This document shows positions 4,072 to 8,058 of a stretch of DNA of 8,058 nt, in pieces. Below the pieces are notes generated by a model. It was given only the letters and a program-made list of their open reading frames with translations. It ran no database searches and was not told where the DNA came from. Both the position numbers and the translations under genes were made by a program. The DNA is taken from NCBI GenBank assembly GCA_026391235.1, contig JAPLDV010000482.1, positions 1 to 8,058 of the forward strand, in the 5' to 3' direction. The DNA comes from Bacteroidia bacterium. Its GTDB lineage: Bacteria > Bacteroidota > Bacteroidia > Bacteroidales > UBA12481. Position 1 is the stretch's first letter. The number at the start of each line of letters is the position of its first letter.

Positions 4072-5280
4072 ATGCTTTTATCTTTGTCAATTGTAGGTAT
4101 TGTTCTGTCTGTTATCCTGCTTTATTTCAACACAGGGAGATATAAATCCTCTGTCTTCCTCGGTGTTTTCTTTTTGCTGGTGAGCCTTTACGGATTCTAT
4201 CAGTATATACTGCTCTATTCAAAGTCAGTCACTTTGATCAGCCTTTTTCTTGCCAATTCCGTCATTTTGCTTCCACCGCTTTACCTGATCGGACCCATGT
4301 TGTATTGGTACGTCAGGAGTGTTCTTACCGATAATCCGCGTTTGAAAAAAAAGGATTTCTGGCATCTGCTGCCAACGATAATTTACTTCCTGGCTTCCGT
4401 ACCTTATACTTTTATTCCATGGCCGGATAAAGTTGAAGCCGCTACACAAGCTGTTAAGGATGTGGGTTACATGCAGACATACAGTCTCACCATATTGGAA
4501 AAGGTGTTTTCACTTTCGGCAATTTACCTGAGCCGTCCCTTGCTGGTATTGGGTTATTCCTTTTGGTCGATTGGATTGATATTCCGATATACCATTCGGC
4601 GGAAAGTCTCGAAAGTTTTCGCACGGCAATATTTTATGACGAAATGGTTGTATTTTTTATTGGGATTTCTGGTCATTCTGTTGGTCACCCAAATTCTATT
4701 GATTATCAGAGTATTTGCGATGGATTTTTCAGAGCTATTTTTCACGCTGAGTGTTTTGCGGATACTCTCAATTGCCGGACTTATCGGGTTGCTTTTCTCA
4801 CCACTCTTTTTCCCTGCCATTTTATATGGGTTACCCCGTTTCCCCGAACCAGCAATGGCATCTAAATCCGGAGAGCGGGAATCCTATCCATTACCCGGTG
4901 TCACTGGAAAAACAGCGAGTCGTTTGGAAATGGATTACCTTATTTCCATCGGCGAGAAAGCAGAACACCACATGAAACAGTTCCAACCTTTTCTGCAGCA
5001 TCACTTCAACCTGGCGGAGTTCTCCGTAATGATCCATATTCCAACCCATCACCTTGCCTATTATTTCAGGGAAGAAAGAAGACAGTCATTTATCGATTAC
5101 CGGAATGTGTGGCGCATAAACCATGCGAAAAACCTGATACAGGAAGGTAAAGCCAAAGAACTGACTCTGGAGGCGATCGGGCTTTCATGCGGGTTTTCAT
5201 CGCGCAACACTTTTCTTACCACCTTTAAAAAGGTTGAAGGAATCACTCCCAGTGCTTTTGCTTCTCAGGTAAAAGATTAG
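4072..5280 (+). CDS. Membrane-anchored AraC-family transcriptional regulator
   Basis: This 402-residue protein has two halves. Residues 1 to about 255 form roughly seven hydrophobic helices (about 2-20, 28-49, 57-84, 97-115, 145-172, 188-213 and 222-252), an integral inner-membrane sensor-like region. After a linker, residues about 295-400 form an AraC/XylS DNA-binding domain: a first HTH near 312-333 and a second near 364-386, with Leu-Glu-Ala-Ile-Gly-Leu-Ser-Cys-Gly-Phe-Ser-Ser and the closing Gly-Ile-Thr-Pro-Ser-Ala-Phe typical of the family. This architecture is common in Bacteroidota, where the membrane part is thought to sense an envelope or external signal. The signal is unknown. The in-frame sequence just upstream contains a stop, so 4072 is a reasonable start. 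The secreted Ig-like protein follows on the same strand after 128 nt and is a candidate target (inference). Confidence 0.9.
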   Translation: MLLSLSIVGIVLSVILLYFNTGRYKSSVFLGVFFLLVSLYGFYQYILLYSKSVTLISLFLANSVILLPPLYLIGPMLYWYVRSVLTDNPRLKKKDFWHLLPTIIYFLASVPYTFIPWPDKVEAATQAVKDVGYMQTYSLTILEKVFSLSAIYLSRPLLVLGYSFWSIGLIFRYTIRRKVSKVFARQYFMTKWLYFLLGFLVILLVTQILLIIRVFAMDFSELFFTLSVLRILSIAGLIGLLFSPLFFPAILYGLPRFPEPAMASKSGERESYPLPGVTGKTASRLEMDYLISIGEKAEHHMKQFQPFLQHHFNLAEFSVMIHIPTHHLAYYFREERRQSFIDYRNVWRINHAKNLIQEGKAKELTLEAIGLSCGFSSRNTFLTTFKKVEGITPSAFASQVKD

Positions 5281-5303
5281 TAGTAAGCTCCTGCTGAATC
5301 TTC

Positions 5304-5331
5304 TTGCATCGATTTTCGAAAACCGATGCAA
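5304..5331 (+). terminator. Strong palindrome after the AraC gene, candidate terminator
   Basis: TTGCATCG (5304-5311) and CGATGCAA (5324-5331) are perfect 8-bp arms. Between them TTTTCGAAAA (5313-5322) is itself palindromic, so 28 bases are symmetrical apart from one A/C pair. It begins 24 nt after the AraC stop. No clean T run follows directly, although T-rich ATTTTCAATTTTCAATTT comes about 10 nt later. A transcription terminator or an operator for the downstream gene are both possible. Confidence 0.4.
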
Positions 5332-5408
5332 CGCCATCGGCATTTTCAATTTTCAATTTCTGCTATTGCCATAACTTGCCGGGGATTAACTGATAAAAGT
5401 TAGAGATT

Positions 5409-8058
5409 ATGAAAAGCACAAATGTTTACATGAAATTGAGTGGAATAATTTTCATTGTTCTTTCCGCTGCCTTTGCAACAAGCCTTCAGGGCCAGATTAC
5501 CCAGGTTGGGACTGCTACCATAGCTTCTTCAGTTGACTGGGGCTCGACTACATTAACGATAAATAAGCCAAGCGGAATTTCTGTTGGCGATATCATGATT
5601 GCCAATATAAGTCAGACTACGGATTGGCAAATTACTCCTACAGTTCCCGCTGGAACACCGACTTCAGACAATTGGACTCAAATTGCCACAAACAATTCAG
5701 GCTATAATAATATTGCCCGGGGAACTTTATTATATAAAATTGCCAATGCAACTGATGCAGATCCTGCAACTATAAGTTACACATTCACTCTTGGTGCCAA
5801 TCATAAGGCTGCCGGTGCAATTGTGGCATTTACCGGGATTAATAAAGATAATCCTTTCATTGCTAAGGATATAGGGTTGATGCAGTTAACTCCATTGAGT
5901 AACAATATTACTTGTCCCGGGATTACCACATCCGCAGATAATGCAATGGTAATTATGTTTGCCACGGATTGGGCATTGTGCGGAACACGGGATTTTAATT
6001 CCTGGGCAACAGCAATTAATCCAAATCCTTTAACAGAAAATTACGATTATAATTCAGATGTCATTCCATATGTACATATTGGTGCAGCCTGGGCTCTTAA
6101 GGAAAATGCCGGACCAACCGGTACAGGAACATTATCCAATACCAATTGTTCAGATATTGCCTCTCGTAAGACTACAGCAATCCTTTTGGCGTTAAGACCT
6201 GAAAGAGCAGTGTCAATCACAGGACCAGCAAGTATTTGTGCAGCCAATGGTACAACAACCTTGATCCCCACATCAGGCGGAACATGGGAAAGCAGCAATC
6301 CGTCTGTTGCTTCAGTTACAAATGCTGGTGATGTAACAGGCCTGGCTGCCGGTACCGCCTCTTTCACTTTCACAGCCGATGGAGGTGCCTGGTCGGCAAC
6401 CACGGAAGCAGTAACTGTAAATCCCAGCTTTACACCTGCGGTGACCATTGTATCAGACCTTCCCGGAAATAAAAAATGCGAAACTCAGCAGTATTTACTA
6501 GTTAAATTCACTGCTAATACGTCCAATACTGGCGGTGGAACGGTTTATTACCAGTGGTATTGGAAAGGCATTCCTCTCAGCGATTGGGATATCAGTAACA
6601 CCTGGGAATCCAGTGAACTTGATGACGGTGAAAAAGTGAGTTGCATGATAAAAGTGACCGGTGCTTGCCTTACATCACCAACAGCAACTTCAAATGAAAT
6701 TACAACACGAGTTTATCCCGATGTTTTACCAACAGTACGAATCGAGTCAGATCCAGGTAATGAAATATGCGACGGAGCAAATGTGATTTTCACAGCTATT
6801 CCGGAAAATACAAATGGGGGAGAGGTTTCTTATTTATGGTATCTCAATGGCGACCCTATCGGCAGTTATGATAAGAAGACTTATTATAATAATGGTGAAT
6901 CAGGAAACGGGGACGTGGTGAGTTGCACGATTACCGTAACCAATGGAGCCTGCTTTGGCACTGCAACTGCTACTTCAGATGAAATAACAATTACCGTTAA
7001 TCCTGATGGAGGAACTGCAGCAACCACAACGCCCACTATTTGTCCGGGGAAAACGGCAGTAATAACTTTAACCGATTATTTGGGAACTATTCAATGGCAG
7101 TACTTTAACGGTACAGATATAGTTGATGTAGTTGGCGGTACCGGCAGTACGAGCAGTGTTTATACAACTCCGCCCCTTAATGAAGATACTTATTTCTTTG
7201 CAAAAGTAACAGGTGGAACATGTCCACCAACTTCTTCAAATGAAGTACTCATAACAGTCAATCCGGCGCCGGAAAACAAATCAGTGACAGCAAAAGAAAC
7301 ACAACTATGCCCCGGATCAATTACCAATGTTATACTCCAATCATCACAAACTGGGGTAACTTATCAGCTGAGGAATGACAATGGTGACATCAATATAGGA
7401 GATCCTGTACTGGGAACCGGGAATGATCTGGAATTGGAAACAGGGGCCCTGAATACCACAACCACATTCAATGTATTTGCTACCAGCGGAGATTGCTCAT
7501 TGGAGATGGCTGATACACCTACTGTAACCGTTTTGGATAACACACCTGCTTCCATTACTGACGTTACCGCCAACCTTCCAGCTATCTGCAACGGAAGCAC
7601 TTCAACCCTGACCGTTACCGGTTGGCTCGGCGGCGCAACAGCCTGGAATTGGTTCAGTGGCAGTTGTGGGGGCACTCTTGCAGGAACAGGAACTTCCATT
7701 ACAGTATCTCCCACTGAAACCACTATTTATTACGTGCGAGGCGAGGGGGGATGTGCGACTCCCGGGGGAACTTGCAGCGAAGTGACTGTAACGGTTAATC
7801 CAAGTCCAACACTCACCAGTGTTTCTACACCCTCCTGGGATGTCTGCGTCGGAAGCCCGATAGATGTTACCGCCAGCGGATTGTTAAACGGGACAACCCA
7901 GTTCGAATATGCCGTAACTTTTGTTGATTCTGATGATTTAACTGACGATATTATTACTGAAGTATCCGTAACCAAAGAGGTTTCCGGAGGAGAAGCAACA
8001 TTCTCGATTGCCGTGCCAGCCGTTGGATCGTATTACATTTTTGTTACCTCGGTTACAA
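5409..8058 (+). CDS. Large secreted Ig-like multidomain surface protein, 3' end outside the window
   Basis: The frame stays open from the ATG to the right edge: 883 codons without a stop. Residues 1 to about 29 look like a signal peptide (Lys near the start, hydrophobic 11-23, then Leu-Gln-Gly-Gln). Residues about 30-265 form a beta-rich N-terminal domain I cannot name. Residues about 267-339 resemble a bacterial Ig-like group 2 (BIG2) domain, with Trp-Glu-Ser-Ser-Asn-Pro-Ser-Val-Ala and Gly-Asp-Val-Thr-Gly-Leu-Ala-Ala-Gly-Thr. Ig/PKD-like repeats follow at about 342-437, 440-531, 533-618, 620-709, 713-797 and 798 onward. Most have a conserved Cys near the start, and three end in a Ser-Asn/Asp-Glu...Val-Asn-Pro type motif. 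Proteins of this design in Bacteroidota are usually exported by type IX secretion and end with a C-terminal sorting domain; that end is not visible. Adhesion or matrix roles are likely but unproven. Confidence 0.88.
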   Translation, partial: MKSTNVYMKLSGIIFIVLSAAFATSLQGQITQVGTATIASSVDWGSTTLTINKPSGISVGDIMIANISQTTDWQITPTVPAGTPTSDNWTQIATNNSGYNNIARGTLLYKIANATDADPATISYTFTLGANHKAAGAIVAFTGINKDNPFIAKDIGLMQLTPLSNNITCPGITTSADNAMVIMFATDWALCGTRDFNSWATAINPNPLTENYDYNSDVIPYVHIGAAWALKENAGPTGTGTLSNTNCSDIASRKTTAILLALRPERAVSITGPASICAANGTTTLIPTSGGTWESSNPSVASVTNAGDVTGLAAGTASFTFTADGGAWSATTEAVTVNPSFTPAVTIVSDLPGNKKCETQQYLLVKFTANTSNTGGGTVYYQWYWKGIPLSDWDISNTWESSELDDGEKVSCMIKVTGACLTSPTATSNEITTRVYPDVLPTVRIESDPGNEICDGANVIFTAIPENTNGGEVSYLWYLNGDPIGSYDKKTYYNNGESGNGDVVSCTITVTNGACFGTATATSDEITITVNPDGGTAATTTPTICPGKTAVITLTDYLGTIQWQYFNGTDIVDVVGGTGSTSSVYTTPPLNEDTYFFAKVTGGTCPPTSSNEVLITVNPAPENKSVTAKETQLCPGSITNVILQSSQTGVTYQLRNDNGDINIGDPVLGTGNDLELETGALNTTTTFNVFATSGDCSLEMADTPTVTVLDNTPASITDVTANLPAICNGSTSTLTVTGWLGGATAWNWFSGSCGGTLAGTGTSITVSPTETTIYYVRGEGGCATPGGTCSEVTVTVNPSPTLTSVSTPSWDVCVGSPIDVTASGLLNGTTQFEYAVTFVDSDDLTDDIITEVSVTKEVSGGEATFSIAVPAVGSYYIFVTSVT

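Noticed and set aside
6047..7975. Minus-strand frames of 81-133 codons opposite the Ig-like gene.
   Set aside because: They are low-complexity Val/Pro/Ser-rich shadows of the plus-strand Thr-rich coding sequence.

Overview
The window looks like Bacteroidota (Bacteroidetes) DNA. Several start regions carry the TAnnTTTG -7 box typical of that phylum. The gene families also fit: a DUF6922-like protein paired with an AbiEii-type nucleotidyltransferase, a membrane AraC regulator, and a very long Ig-like secreted protein of the kind usually exported by type IX secretion. I cannot name a species.

Layout. (1) Positions 1-663, minus strand: a translationally coupled pair, an HTH/DUF6922-like protein followed by the start of an AbiEii-type nucleotidyltransferase that runs off the left edge. 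It resembles an abortive-infection or type IV toxin-antitoxin locus. (2) About 793-1036: copy 1 of a structured repeat made of a promoter, a leader hairpin, the 5' half of a tRNA with a CAT anticodon, a weakly conserved 27-nt slot, a nearly invariant 49-nt hairpin block and a short conserved stretch ending in ATG GAG AAT TC. (3) Positions 1050-3527, minus strand: a cargo segment with hepT and mntA (HEPN/MNT toxin-antitoxin), an HNH endonuclease, an NTF2/SnoaL-like protein and the 3' remnant of an unrecognised gene. (4) About 3541-3783: copy 2 of the repeat in the same orientation. (5) Positions 4072-5280, plus strand: a membrane-anchored AraC-type regulator, followed by a strong palindrome. 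(6) Position 5409 to the right edge, plus strand: an open frame of at least 883 codons for a signal-peptide-bearing protein built of Ig-like domains. Its end lies outside the window.

How it fits together. The most notable feature is the pair of direct repeats, each with an intact promoter and only the 5' half of a tRNA, which bracket about 2.7 kb of defence-like cargo. The two copies align without gaps from the tRNA 5' end to the conserved ATG (135 nt in each). This suggests either a module unit recurring as a cassette boundary or a transcribed tRNA-derived repeat family. That reading is inference from two copies only. The AraC regulator and the surface protein lie on the same strand next to each other and may form a regulator-target pair, also by inference.
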